A stretch of DNA of 64,000 bases from Sulfurifustis variabilis (lineage in GTDB: Bacteria; Pseudomonadota; Gammaproteobacteria; Acidiferrobacterales; Sulfurifustaceae): positions 2,604,001 through 2,668,000 of the forward strand of contig NZ_AP014936.1 in the NCBI RefSeq assembly GCF_002355415.1, written 5' to 3'. Under the pieces are notes generated by a model. It did not search any database. It saw nothing but the letters and a program-made list of their open reading frames with translations, and was not told where the DNA came from. The translations under genes and the position numbers were made by a program. Shown in pieces: positions 37,258 through 45,559 of this stretch (the first letter of the stretch is position 1; each line of letters opens with the position of its first letter).

Positions 37258-37832
37258 GCATCGGACGCCGCGTCGCCCTCGTCGTCGTGCTGCAGACGCT
37301 CGCGCTGCTCGCCATGGTCGGCCTGAAGCAGTACACCCTCTCCACCGGCGTGCCGGTCGTCCTGAAAACCGAGCCCATCGACCCGCGCTCGCTCTTCCGC
37401 GGCGACTACGTGCGCCTGAACTACGCGATCAGCCAGCTCGCCCTCGAGCGGCTCGCGGGCGACGACGCCTTCGAACGCGGCGATACCGCGTACGTGCTGG
37501 TCAGGCAGGGGAACGAGTACTGGGAGCCGGTGTCCGTGCACGGCCGTATGCCCGATGCCCCCGCCGGCCAGGTCGCGATCAAGGGCCGGGTGGAATACGT
37601 GAACGGGTTCATGTGGCAGGGCGCCGGCAGACCGGCCGTTCCCGGAAAGACGATCGCCGTGAAGTACGGCATCGAGAACTACTTCGTCCCCGAAGGCGAG
37701 GGCCGGGCACTCGAACGGCCGAAGCCCGGCGAAACGGTTTCCATCCGCGTGGTCGTGGACAAGTACGGGAACCCGGGGATCAAGGCGGTGCTGGTCAACG
37801 GAAAGGAACGATACGTCGAGAAGGTCCTCTAG
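37254..37832 (+). CDS. GDYXXLXY-domain membrane-anchored protein
   Basis: 192 residues, GTG start at 37254 overlapping the DUF2157 stop by 4 bp, so coupled. One N-terminal membrane segment (RVALVVVLQTLALLAMVGLK) then a periplasmic domain containing the name-giving motif LFRGDYVRLNYAISQL (about 43-58). The C-terminal part includes KYGIENYFVPEGEGRALER, also conserved. Works with the overlapping DUF2157 protein by context. No enzymatic role is established for the family. Confidence 0.87.
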   Translation: MSIGRRVALVVVLQTLALLAMVGLKQYTLSTGVPVVLKTEPIDPRSLFRGDYVRLNYAISQLALERLAGDDAFERGDTAYVLVRQGNEYWEPVSVHGRMPDAPAGQVAIKGRVEYVNGFMWQGAGRPAVPGKTIAVKYGIENYFVPEGEGRALERPKPGETVSIRVVVDKYGNPGIKAVLVNGKERYVEKVL

Positions 37833-37871
37833 CGGTCGCCGCGATCGCTAATCCTGTCGCTCCGATCTCCT

Positions 37872-38768
37872 TCAGAAGTCGCAACCCGAAGGCTTCGGTC
37901 CTTCCGTTTCGACGCCGGCGCCAAAGCCGGCGGGCGGAACGACCGCGGCGAAGCCCCGAGCGGGCGATCCGCGGAGCGCCCGGCCGTAGCCGCCGGTGTT
38001 CAGGTGCGCGCGCACCCAGACGACCGTGTCGGCGCCGATCGGGACCGGTCCCCCGGATCGCGTGAACGGCTGCTCGTCGACGTGACTGTGCGCGAGCACG
38101 TGCCGGTAGAGGAGACGCCCGTCCTCGCTCACGACCTCCCACCAATCCGCATAGCGATCGCAGCCGGTGTCGGGGCTTCGGACCGTCACCTGGAATTCAT
38201 ACGCACCCGGCCCGCCCGTGACCCGCACCGCCAGCACGGCGGGCAGCGCCTCCGCCTGCGTCGCCGCCGGGGCGACGAGCGCGCGCGCGGCCTCGCCCTT
38301 TTGCGCGCTCTCCTCCATGCGGGCGGCGGCATACCGGTCCTGTCTTTCCTTCGCCGCCACCTTCGTCTCGTTTTCCCCGACCGCGGTCCTCGCGCGGGCG
38401 GCATCCGCAACCGCCGGCGGCTCGGCGGCCGGCGCGGCCACCCGCTCCTCGGCCGCCTTCGGCGCGGTCTGCGCGCTCGACTCGCGCGGCGCCTCGGCCT
38501 CGCGCGCCAGCATGAGCTCGGCGGGATCGCTCCCCCGCTCGTCCATGATCCGTAGACCGACGCCGACGGCGATCACGACCGTGGCCGCGAGCGAGAGCGG
38601 CACCGCCCAGCGCCTCGCCCGGCGCCGACTCGTCACCGGCGCCTCGGCGCGCGCGAGGATCTCGGCGTCGAGCGCGGATGGCGGCGTTTCGCGCGACGCC
38701 GACCGATAGAGATCCGAGAGCGGGCCGCCGCTTGGCGCGCCGCTCCGGTCTTCCGGGTTCCTATTCAT
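37872..38768 (-). CDS. Putative membrane anti-sigma factor
   Basis: 298 residues from ATG 38768, with GGAGG six bases upstream and the sigma stop five bases away. The N-terminal ~55 residues (SDLYRSASRETPPSALDAEI) are helical as in anti-sigma domains. There is one membrane segment (about 58-78, WAVPLSLAATVVIAVGVGL), an Ala/Glu-rich periplasmic linker, and then a beta-rich domain (AYEFQVTVRSPDTGCDRYAD onward) with Cys near the end (PSGCDF). Classification rests on topology and on coupling to the ECF sigma gene. It should hold that sigma at the membrane. Confidence 0.72.
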   Translation of the reverse strand: MNRNPEDRSGAPSGGPLSDLYRSASRETPPSALDAEILARAEAPVTSRRRARRWAVPLSLAATVVIAVGVGLRIMDERGSDPAELMLAREAEAPRESSAQTAPKAAEERVAAPAAEPPAVADAARARTAVGENETKVAAKERQDRYAAARMEESAQKGEAARALVAPAATQAEALPAVLAVRVTGGPGAYEFQVTVRSPDTGCDRYADWWEVVSEDGRLLYRHVLAHSHVDEQPFTRSGGPVPIGADTVVWVRAHLNTGGYGRALRGSPARGFAAVVPPAGFGAGVETEGPKPSGCDF

Positions 38769-39372
38769 GGGTGCCTCCACGGCGGACGCCGCCGTCCCGG
38801 CCGCGCCCGAGGACCGGCGCGAGCGCGCGCCGGAGCTTGGCGATCGCGTAGCGGTACCGGCTCTTGGCCGCCTCGACGCCGGCCCCCGTCACGTCCGCGA
38901 TCTCCTCGAGCGAGAACCCCGCCTCCTCGCGCAGCAGGAAGGCCTCACGCTGCTCGACGGGCAGCCGCTCGAGCGTCTCGAGGAACCGCTGGCCCATGCG
39001 CTTGCGCTCCAGCTCGTTGTCCGGCTGTTGCAGCGCGTCCTCGGGGAACGCCTCGAGGAGCGGATCGTCCGGGTCCGCGTTGTTGAACGCGCGCCCGGTC
39101 CCGGTCCGCCGGTAATGGTCGATCAGCCGATTGTGCGCCAGGCGGTACAGCCAGGTCGTGAACTTCGCCTGGACCTCGTAGCGCTCGCGGGCGCGGATCA
39201 CATTCGTCCAGACGTCCTGGTAGAGATCCTCGGCCACCGACGCGGGACGGACCTGGCGCAGGAAGTAGCGGTAAAGCGGTCCCTTGTGGCGCGCATACAG
39301 CACGGCAAAGGCGGCCGACTCGCCCGTCGCATAGCGTTTCATCAGGTCTTCGTCGGAAGCCGGGTTGTCCAT
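38761..39372 (-). CDS. ECF-family RNA polymerase sigma factor
   Basis: 203 residues from ATG 39372. Region 2: AAFAVLYARHKGPLYRYFLR and EDLYQDVWTNVIRARERYEV, KFTTWLYRLAHNRLIDHYRR. Region 4: LERLPVEQREAFLLREEAGF, SLEEIADVTGAGVEAAKSRY. The spacing is standard for an ECF sigma-70 factor. Operon with the putative membrane anti-sigma at 37872. Signal and regulon unknown; envelope stress is a guess from the membrane partner and envelope neighbours. Confidence 0.93.
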   Translation of the reverse strand: MDNPASDEDLMKRYATGESAAFAVLYARHKGPLYRYFLRQVRPASVAEDLYQDVWTNVIRARERYEVQAKFTTWLYRLAHNRLIDHYRRTGTGRAFNNADPDDPLLEAFPEDALQQPDNELERKRMGQRFLETLERLPVEQREAFLLREEAGFSLEEIADVTGAGVEAAKSRYRYAIAKLRRALAPVLGRGRDGGVRRGGTHE

Positions 39373-39466
39373 GTCTTCTTAACGCGCGACACCGCCCACG
39401 GGGTTAAGCGCGGCCTATCCTAAACCGTTCCCGCCCCCGGGCGCACCCGCCCGACCGCCTGTGTCC

Positions 39467-39552
39467 TGTCATTGCGAGGAGCCGCAAGGCGACGAAGCAA
39501 TCTGCGTTTCATGGATCGAAACGGGGACGGCTTCGCTTTGCTCGCCATGACA
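39467..39552. repeat. Imperfect inverted repeat (dispersed intergenic element)
   Basis: TGTCATTGCGAG at 39467-39478 pairs with CTCGCCATGACA at 39541-39552 (11 of 12). Between them lie GAGCCGCAAGGCGACGAAGC and GGCTTCGCTTTGCTCG, which also partly pair. This TCATTGCGAGGAGC... / ...GCTCGCxATGACA layout is a widespread short palindromic repeat in proteobacterial intergenic spaces. It sits 100 bp upstream of the DUF4139 gene, in an otherwise empty 290-bp gap. Confidence 0.75.
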
Positions 39553-39662
39553 GCGAAGCCGCGTTTCCCTGGTTAACCCGGCCGGCGCGCGGGCGCGTTC
39601 ATAGTCACCGACACGGGACGGCAACCACGCTCCCAACACCAACGACTAACCAGGAGACGACC

Positions 39663-41090
39663 ATGAAGCCACTCGTTCGCGCCCTGCCGGCCGCCCTTGC
39701 CGCCGCCCTGCTGCCGCTCGCCGCCCTCTCGGGCGCCGAGACGCGCTCCACCCTCGCCGACCAGAAGAGCGTCGCGGTCACGATCTACAACCAGGATCTC
39801 GCGCTCGTGCGCGACGTGCGCCACGTCCCGCTCCCGAACGGCGACGCCATCCTCGCCCTGCGCGACGTCTCCGCCCGGATGCGGCCGGAGACGGCCCTGC
39901 TGAGGAGCTTGAGCAGCCCGACCGGCCTCAAGACGCTCGAGCAGAACTTCGACTTCGACCTGCTCACGCCGCAATCGCTCCTGCAGAAATACGTCGGCCG
40001 CACCGTCCGGGTGGTGAAGACGCATCCGACCACGGGCGCGGAGACCGTGCAGGAGGCCGAGGTGCTGGCCGCGAGCCAGGGCGTGGTGCTCCGGATCGGC
40101 GATCGCATCGAAACCGGCGTCCCCGGCCGCCTCGTCTTCGACGACGTGCCGGCCAACCTGCGCGACCGCCCCACGCTCTCCGTGCAGCTCCGGAACGGCG
40201 GGGCGAAGGCCCAGGACGTCGAGCTGAGCTACCTGACCGGCGGCCTCTCCTGGAAGGCCGACTATGTCGCGACGCTCAACGGGCCGGACGACGCCGTCGC
40301 GCTCAACGGCTGGGTGACGCTCACGAACGAAAGCGGCGCCACCTACCGCGACGCGAAGCTGCAGCTGGTCGCGGGCGACGTGAACCGCGTGCGCGACGTG
40401 CGCATGGAGGAGAAGTTCCAGCGCCTCGCGGCGTCGGTCGCGCGCGAGGCGACGAGCGACATGGCGCAGCAGGAGCTCTTCGAGTACCGGATGTACACCC
40501 TGCCCCGGACCACGACCATCGCGGAGAAACAGACGAAGCAGGTCGCGCTGCTGTCGGCGCCTTCCGTGGCCGTCAGGAAGGAGCTCGTGCTCCAGGGCAA
40601 CGACTACTATTACAGCTCGCACATCGGCGAGCTCGGCCAGAAGATGAAGGTCGGGATCTTCCTCGAGCTCGCGAACCGCAAGGCGGACGGTTTGGGCATG
40701 CCGCTGCCGGCCGGTGTCGTCCGGGTCTACAAGGCGGACGGCAGCGGACGGGCGACCTTCGTCGGCGAGGACCGCATCGATCACACGCCCGAGAACGAAA
40801 AGGCGCGCCTGCGCCTCGGCGACGCCTTCGACGTGACGGGCCACAAGGTGCAGACGGACTTCGAGGTGGTGTCGAAGCGCGTGTTCGAGAGCGCGTACCG
40901 CGTGACGATCAAGAACGCGAAGAAGGAGCCGGTCACCGTGCTGGTGCAGGAGCCGATTCCGGCCGACTGGAAGATCCTGAACGAGTCCCACCCGCACGCC
41001 AAGAAGGCGGCGAACACCGCCGTGTGGTCCCTCGCCGTTCCGCCGCTCGGCGAAACGACGCTCACCTATCGCGCCCGCGTGCGGTACTGA
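39663..41090 (+). CDS. DUF4139 exported protein
   Basis: 475 residues from ATG 39663 (CCAGGAGACGACC upstream). Signal peptide 1-25 (LPAALAAALLPLAALSGAET). The mature protein fits DUF4139, with the N-terminal beta block SVAVTIYNQDLALVRDVRHV, the central SYLTGGLSWKADYVATLNGP and the C-terminal VFESAYRVTIKNAKKEPVTV near GETTLTYRARVRY. Predicted all-beta periplasmic or secreted protein. Family function is not established. Single gene. Confidence 0.88.
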   Translation: MKPLVRALPAALAAALLPLAALSGAETRSTLADQKSVAVTIYNQDLALVRDVRHVPLPNGDAILALRDVSARMRPETALLRSLSSPTGLKTLEQNFDFDLLTPQSLLQKYVGRTVRVVKTHPTTGAETVQEAEVLAASQGVVLRIGDRIETGVPGRLVFDDVPANLRDRPTLSVQLRNGGAKAQDVELSYLTGGLSWKADYVATLNGPDDAVALNGWVTLTNESGATYRDAKLQLVAGDVNRVRDVRMEEKFQRLAASVAREATSDMAQQELFEYRMYTLPRTTTIAEKQTKQVALLSAPSVAVRKELVLQGNDYYYSSHIGELGQKMKVGIFLELANRKADGLGMPLPAGVVRVYKADGSGRATFVGEDRIDHTPENEKARLRLGDAFDVTGHKVQTDFEVVSKRVFESAYRVTIKNAKKEPVTVLVQEPIPADWKILNESHPHAKKAANTAVWSLAVPPLGETTLTYRARVRY

Positions 41091-41174
41091 GGAGCAGCCG
41101 TTTGCGGAGCGGCCGGACCGACACACCCACCCACCGGGCGGCGGCCACGGCCGCCGCCCGCAGGGACGGCCCGA

Positions 41175-41606
41175 CTAGTACGCCGCGCTGGACAGCTTCG
41201 GGTCGATCTGCCAGATCTCGTTGACGAGCCGGCCGTCGCGGTAGGTCAGGGCGTAGCGGACCTTGATGGTGTTCTTGCCGCTGAACTCGACGTTCGCCGT
41301 CACGGTGCTGCCCTGCGGGTTCGCGCTCTCCTCGAGCTTCGCCACGCTGACCTTGAGCGGCGCATTGGCCTTCGCGAACTTGCTCCAGACGCCGCGTATC
41401 TCGTCCGTCCCGGCGTACGTCCCGTTGAGCGGACCGCCGATCCATTCGAAGCGGGCCTTGTCGCCGTAGGCGGCCATGATGTCGTCGACCTGGCCGGCGG
41501 CGATCGCGTCGAAGTGCCGTCGTGCGTCGTCCGAAGCCCCGGCGAGGGCATGGGTGACGGAAAGCGCCATCACGACGGCGCCGGCGGCGAGCGAAAGAGT
41601 ACGCAT
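41175..41606 (-). CDS. Exported SnoaL/NTF2-like protein
   Basis: 143 residues from ATG 41606 with GAGGAGCTC upstream. The signal peptide MRTLSLAAGAVVMALSVTHA ends at AHALA-G. The mature part has the cone-shaped NTF2-like pattern: DDARRHFDAIAAGQVDDIMA, DEIRGVWSKFAK and RYALTYRDGRLVNEIWQID. Such domains bind small hydrophobic ligands or act as isomerases. No catalytic assignment can be made. First of three adjacent minus-strand exported or redox genes. Confidence 0.82.
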   Translation of the reverse strand: MRTLSLAAGAVVMALSVTHALAGASDDARRHFDAIAAGQVDDIMAAYGDKARFEWIGGPLNGTYAGTDEIRGVWSKFAKANAPLKVSVAKLEESANPQGSTVTANVEFSGKNTIKVRYALTYRDGRLVNEIWQIDPKLSSAAY

Positions 41607-41821
41607 GGATGAGCTCCTCAACGGTGGTTGATGTCGGTTGGCGCGCGGATGCGCGCCTCTCGCATCGCTAACAGTCGGGAGCGGACTTTATTCCCGGCGA
41701 GCGACTGCCCGCGGCATCCGCGGGCGCACCGGTTGCAGAAAATGAGTCGGTCGAGGGCGCAGATTCGTTTTTCCGCGCCGCCGACCGGGTCGTGCGTCAT
41801 TTTTTTACCTGCTCCGGCCGC

Positions 41822-42145
41822 TCAGCGCCCTCCCCCGCTCACCGTGGGCGCGCCGCCGCCGTCGCCGCCCGTGACCGGCGTGCCGCGGCGTGCGGCCTCG
41901 TACTCCTGCCGGTCCAGCAGGGCGTCGCCATTGGTGTCGGAGCTGACGAAACCCAGGCCGCGAACCGACTCGGCCTCGCCCTGCTCGATCAGACCGCTGT
42001 TGTTGGTATCGATTTCGCTGAAGGACGGCCAGTCGCTCGAGCCGCCCGGGATGTCCCGGGCCCCACTCCCCACATCGGCCGCGAACGCGGCCATCGGCAC
42101 GGCACAGAAAGCGAGGGTGAGAAAAACCTTTCGCGTCGCGTTCAT
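41822..42145 (-). CDS. Exported EF-hand protein
   Basis: 107 residues from ATG 42145 (CAAGGAGGTGTCC upstream). Signal peptide to about residue 23 (FLTLAFCAVPMAAFAAD). Two calcium-binding loops: DTNNSGLIEQGE and DTNGDALLDRQE, each with Asp/Asn at positions 1, 3, 5 and Glu at 12. The Gly-rich tail (GDGGGAPTVSGGGR) looks disordered. Probable periplasmic calcium sensor or binder of the calmodulin-like family. No membrane partner is adjacent. Confidence 0.88.
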   Translation of the reverse strand: MNATRKVFLTLAFCAVPMAAFAADVGSGARDIPGGSSDWPSFSEIDTNNSGLIEQGEAESVRGLGFVSSDTNGDALLDRQEYEAARRGTPVTGGDGGGAPTVSGGGR

Positions 42146-42518
42146 GGACACCTCCTTGATGAGCACATGATCGAAGGACGCCGCGTCCCCTGGCGCCGTC
42201 GTCTTCGTCGAGTGCACGGCCTCGACGTCGACGCAGGCAATGGGATCCGGAGACAGAGGCGTTCCTGCTAGTGACTGATGCGCTTCATCGAGGTTCGGCG
42301 ACGTTCGCCACTTGCGGCGGCTACAGGCCGCATGCCCGCGTGCGTTCCGCGTCGAACCCGGCGGCTCCCGATGGATTCGGGTAATCGCCAATACGCTGCT
42401 GCTTGTGTTCGCGCGAGGCGCGGCATAGGCTCGCTCGCTCGCGTTTCCTCGCGCCAAGTTCTCGGGCGCGAATAACGTCGCGGGCGTCCGCATCCGGCGG
42501 GATGCGCCGCCCGGCGGC
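42146..42518. other. 373-bp gap without a recognisable gene
   Basis: Between the EF-hand and flavin-reductase genes (both minus strand). Frames open here are short and Arg-rich, typical of G+C-rich shadow translation. No repeat, terminator with T-run, or RNA gene was seen. It should contain the EF-hand gene promoter at its left end. Confidence 0.4.
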
Positions 42519-43079
42519 TCACAGCATGTCCGGGAGGAACTGCTTGCGCCGGCTGATAATCTTGCCGGACACCATGAACACCCCGTCGCCCGTGTAGTGC
42601 AGGGTCTGCGGATACTTCGGCGATACCGCGGCCTGCGCCTGCACCACTTCCCAGATGAAGAAGTTGTACTTGCGGACCAGGCTGTCGTCGACGAGCTGGC
42701 ATTCGAAGTGCGCGTAGCACTCGCGGATCAGCGGCGCCCCCACCTCTCTCGCCTTCTCGGCCGTCAGTCCGAAACGGTCGAACTTGTCGATCTCGGCGCC
42801 GCTCGTGTTGCCGATGCCGACCACCTCGTCGGTGAGCGCCGTCGTGGGCACATTGATGACGCATTCGCCGCTGCGGCGGACCATGTCGAAGCTGTGATTG
42901 CTGCCCGCGATCACGCAGCCGATCAGGGAGGGCGAGAACTCCATCACCGTGTGCCAGCCCATGGTCATGATATTGTGGCGGCCGTTCAGGGCCGACGAGA
43001 CGAGGACAATGGGCCCCGGTTCGAGGTAGCGGCGCACCTTGTCGAGCGGGAGGCTCTTCTTCTGGAAATGTCTTTTCAT
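42519..43079 (-). CDS. Flavin reductase-like FMN-binding protein
   Basis: 186 residues from ATG 43079 (MKRHFQKKSLPLDKVRRYLE). The split-barrel flavin reductase domain is complete: PIVLVSSALNGRHNIMTMGW near the start, FSPSLIGCVIAGSNHSFDMV, GECVINVPTTALTDEVVGIG, and the end DGVFMVSGKIISRRKQFLP. It binds FMN and is likely an NAD(P)H:flavin or ferric-type reductase. An isolated gene; copy 1 of a repeated 20-base motif lies 55 bp upstream of its start, on the opposite strand. Confidence 0.9.
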   Translation of the reverse strand: MKRHFQKKSLPLDKVRRYLEPGPIVLVSSALNGRHNIMTMGWHTVMEFSPSLIGCVIAGSNHSFDMVRRSGECVINVPTTALTDEVVGIGNTSGAEIDKFDRFGLTAEKAREVGAPLIRECYAHFECQLVDDSLVRKYNFFIWEVVQAQAAVSPKYPQTLHYTGDGVFMVSGKIISRRKQFLPDML

Positions 43080-43134
43080 CCGTTTGACCCTTGCCGATCC
43101 GGCGACCGTGACGATCGTATCGCGGAGAGCGCAG

Positions 43135-43178
43135 GTAACTCCATCGGAGTCCGGACGGGCCAAGCCCCCGAGCCGAGT
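43135..43178 (+). repeat. Repeated motif, copy 1 (possible structured RNA element)
   Basis: AGGTAACTCCATCGGAGTCC followed by GGACGGGCCAAGCCCC. ACTCC-ATC-GGAGT forms a small hairpin. Nearly the same string occurs at 45037-45071, also on the + strand. Here the downstream hairpin (AGCCC...GGGCT) is weak. No + strand gene follows; both copies lie between minus-strand genes. Confidence 0.5.
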
Positions 43179-43291
43179 GCTTTTCGGGCTCCAGGCGTGT
43201 TCAGCGCCGCATTTCATCCTCGGCGCTCGCCGTGGAATGCGACCCCCGGGACCACGCTGCGGCCGCCGGGGGTCTTTCCAAGCGGAAACGA

Positions 43292-43660
43292 TCAGCCGCT
43301 CGAGTACAGCGGATCCGGCGAGACGTAGACCTTGATATCCCGGCCATCGAGGGTGCCGGCCGGCGCGATCTCCTTGAGGTCGAACACGCGGCCGGTGCCG
43401 TAGGTGTCGAAGAGCCACTCGAAGGCGTTGCCGCCGACGGTGAACCGGACGATCTCGCCGCCCTCCACGTTGACGTGCTTCGTGTCGGCGCCGATCGCAA
43501 TGGTGCGATCGGCGCCGCGCGCCTGCGGACGGGCGTCCGGTATACCGTCGTGCACCGGCGTGCCGAGGTCCGATATCGCCCGGGACGGCATGGCGAACGA
43601 GGGCGCCGAGACAACACCGGCGACGAGAAGGGAAACGATGGGGAAACGCAGCCTGCTCAT
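43292..43660 (-). CDS. CzcE-like exported copper/heavy-metal protein
   Basis: 122 residues from ATG 43660. Signal peptide to about residue 23 (LLVAGVVSAPSFA). The mature domain matches the CzcE family: SDLGTPVHDG, then ADRTIAIGADTKHVNVEGGE and IVRFTVGGNAFEWLFDTYG. CzcE binds copper in the periplasm and occurs with czc resistance genes; none of those are here. Single gene with a 226-bp upstream gap before the HAD gene. Confidence 0.82.
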   Translation of the reverse strand: MSRLRFPIVSLLVAGVVSAPSFAMPSRAISDLGTPVHDGIPDARPQARGADRTIAIGADTKHVNVEGGEIVRFTVGGNAFEWLFDTYGTGRVFDLKEIAPAGTLDGRDIKVYVSPDPLYSSG

Positions 43661-43886
43661 GACTATCTCCTGAGTGAATGAAAGTCTGACCCGTCGGGTC
43701 TCTCCGATGGCATCGGCCCGGCGCCGTCCCGCACGATCCGATCCGTCCGGGCGCGGTCGCACTCGCCGCGAGGACCCCGGCCGCGGATTTCCTTCCCCCG
43801 CGCCGGCATCGCGTCGCCGAGCCATCGTTACAGGAGTAGATCGTTGCGGGCGACGATCTATTACCGACTGCCGTCGATCGGCATCG

Positions 43887-44651
43887 CTACGCCGCGGCGA
43901 CGCGCACGAGATCGGCGAGGGTGGTACCGGTCGCATCGGGCGCGAACCCCAGCTCCTCGCGCGGCAGGCCGAGACGGTTGACCCAGAACGTCGGATACCC
44001 GAACGCCTTCGCTCCGGCGGCATCCCAGCCGGCGAACGCGACGAACAGGATTTCGCGTTTATCCAGGCCGAAGGTCTCCGTCGCCAGCCGATAGGCGCGG
44101 GGGTCGGGCTTGTAGGTCCGGATCCGGTCGGTGCTGAGCACGTGATCGAACAAGCCCTCGAGGCCGGCGGTCCTGATACCGCTCTCCAGCATCGCCGCCG
44201 TCATGTTAGAGAGAAACGCCAGCTTGAACCCGCTTCGCTTGAGCGCCGCGAGCGCTCCTGGTGCGTCCGGCCAGGCCTTGAGCTCCAGGTAGGCCTGCAT
44301 CAGCGACCCACGCTTGTCCGCCGTCAGGTCGAGCTTCAACAGCTTCGTCGCGTACACGAGCGCGTCTTCGGTCGCCTCCCGGAAATCGGCGTACTGCCCC
44401 GACAGCGCCCGCAGCCACTGGTACTCGAACTGCCGCGTGCGCCAGGCGTTGCCGAGCTCGGCGCCGCGACCGGGAAACAGTCGCTCCGCCAGGGCGAAGA
44501 CCGGCCGCGGATCGAACACCGGAAACGCGTCGAACGCGATCGCTCTGATGCCCGACCGCGGGGCGGCGGTGGCCCGAGAGATCGGCCCCAGGACGCCGGC
44601 GGCGGCGCCCGCCGCAAGCAGGCCCAGGAACGTACGACGATCGTGTGGCAT
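43887..44651 (-). CDS. Tat-exported HAD (haloacid dehalogenase type II-like) protein
   Basis: 254 residues from ATG 44651. The N-terminus HDRRTFLGLLAAGAAAG has the twin-arginine motif, so export in folded form is expected. The HAD type II core has nucleophile motif IAFDAFPVFDP, motif II LAFLSNMTAAML (Ser/Asn), Lys in IRTYKPDPRAYRLA and motif IV FVAFAGWDAAGAKA. 2-haloacid dehalogenases are normally cytoplasmic; the Tat signal is the odd point. Substrate unproven. Confidence 0.85.
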   Translation of the reverse strand: MPHDRRTFLGLLAAGAAAGVLGPISRATAAPRSGIRAIAFDAFPVFDPRPVFALAERLFPGRGAELGNAWRTRQFEYQWLRALSGQYADFREATEDALVYATKLLKLDLTADKRGSLMQAYLELKAWPDAPGALAALKRSGFKLAFLSNMTAAMLESGIRTAGLEGLFDHVLSTDRIRTYKPDPRAYRLATETFGLDKREILFVAFAGWDAAGAKAFGYPTFWVNRLGLPREELGFAPDATGTTLADLVRVAAA

Positions 44652-45036
44652 GGCGCGCTCTCCTGTCCGGTGATGTTCGGGAAGGCACGCGCCGAAAAAC
44701 GCTCGCGGACCTTCAACCGATACTACCGGGCGGCGCCCGCCGCTATTTCCAGGACAGGAGCAAAAAATTCGGTAATAAATCGCCGCGCACCCGGGTCTAC
44801 GGAGCACGCACGGCGGATTGCTTACTGGTGAACACGGTCGACGAGAATCGACAAGTCCGGCGCGGGATTTGGCCATCCGGACGGCGGCGGCCCTTGCGCT
44901 GTGGAATTTTTTTTCGCCCCGCGAACTCCCGAAACTCGGGTCAGTCACAGTAAGTAGCCGGACCTCGATCCGAACCACAGTCCTAACCGACAGTGGCCTC
45001 ATCGAGATACCCCGCGAAGGGGAAAGGCTGTTTTGG

Positions 45037-45060
45037 AGGTAACTCCATCAGAGTCCGGTC
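45037..45060 (+). repeat. Repeated motif, copy 2
   Basis: AGGTAACTCCATCAGAGTCC, then GGTC, directly before the terminator stem. Differs from copy 1 (43135) at one of the first 20 bases; the change (G to A) weakens one base pair of the small ACTCC/GGAGT hairpin. Preceded by a second small hairpin (CCCCGCGAAGGGG near 45010-45022). Confidence 0.5.
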
Positions 45061-45094
45061 GGCTCAGCCCCGAAAGGGGCTGAGTCCTTTTTTT
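45061..45094 (+). terminator. Strong rho-independent terminator with no upstream gene
   Basis: Stem CTCAGCCCC / GGGGCTGAG (9 bp, GAAA tetraloop), extended outward by GG/CC, then seven T at 45088-45094. The orientation is +, yet no + strand coding sequence precedes it within several kilobases. It therefore suggests a non-coding transcript ending here. Confidence 0.8.
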
Positions 45095-45164
45095 GCCCGG
45101 AAAACCTCGAGAGTAGACTGCCGGACCCTCCGTACTCGGAGAACCTCGCGGGCCGTTCAAAAAG

Positions 45165-45555
45165 CTAGCGAACCAGATCGCGCCGATTTTTCTTCAGCCA
45201 TCCCGAGACTTCCCGCAGCAACTGCTCCGCCTCACGGATGCAGCTTTCGGCGGAGATGTCGTCGACGTCCTCCCCGGTTGTAGTCCGACAGGTTTCGCTT
45301 GCGTCTCAACGTGTCCGGCACTGCCAGGCGGTCACCGGACAACCCGATCGTCGTTGGCAATGCCTGCACTAAGGTCATGTGACGCCCCGGCCGGTTGGTG
45401 TCGGGCCGAAAGCCATTGGCCATCAGGGCCACGACGGCGGTTTGCATGATCGCCTTGTAAGCGACATCGAAACGGGATTCGGCGCTGACCTGCTTTACGC
45501 GAGAGTCGGCCAGGTTCCGTCGGGCCGCGTCCAGCAGCGTCCCTACTTCGTCGCG
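45165..45555 (-). pseudogene. HEPN-domain gene, frameshifted
   Basis: Partner of the nucleotidyltransferase in a minimal-nucleotidyltransferase/HEPN (MNT) toxin-antitoxin arrangement. The frame from 45555 reads DEVGTLLDAARRNLADSRVK, then AYKAIMQTAVVALMANGFRP, the HEPN helical core. At YN near 45278 an extra base shifts it. The adjacent frame then continues TGEDVDDISAESCIREAEQL to LKKNRRDLVR and a TAG at 45165. No ATG precedes the domain in frame (first ATG 45447), and a TGA closes it upstream. So at least one insertion and the start are defective. Confidence 0.75.
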
Positions 45556-45559
45556 TCAG

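Larger units (their letters stand above)
44652..45164. other. 513-bp gap holding an orphan motif and terminator
   Basis: Between the HAD gene start and the end of the decayed HEPN frame. It has no protein-like frame. The + strand contains a G+C-poorer stretch (about 44750-45000), then repeated motif copy 2 and a strong terminator at 45061-45094. This is consistent with a small untranslated + strand transcript. Confidence 0.5.

Noticed and set aside
39573-41126. Minus-strand frame of 517 codons
   Set aside because: Shadow of the DUF4139 gene, whose signal peptide and family blocks are on the + strand.
43135-43178. Known riboswitch (c-di-GMP, cobalamin, fluoride or TPP class)
   Set aside because: Consensus elements of these classes as I know them are missing; kept only as an unassigned motif.
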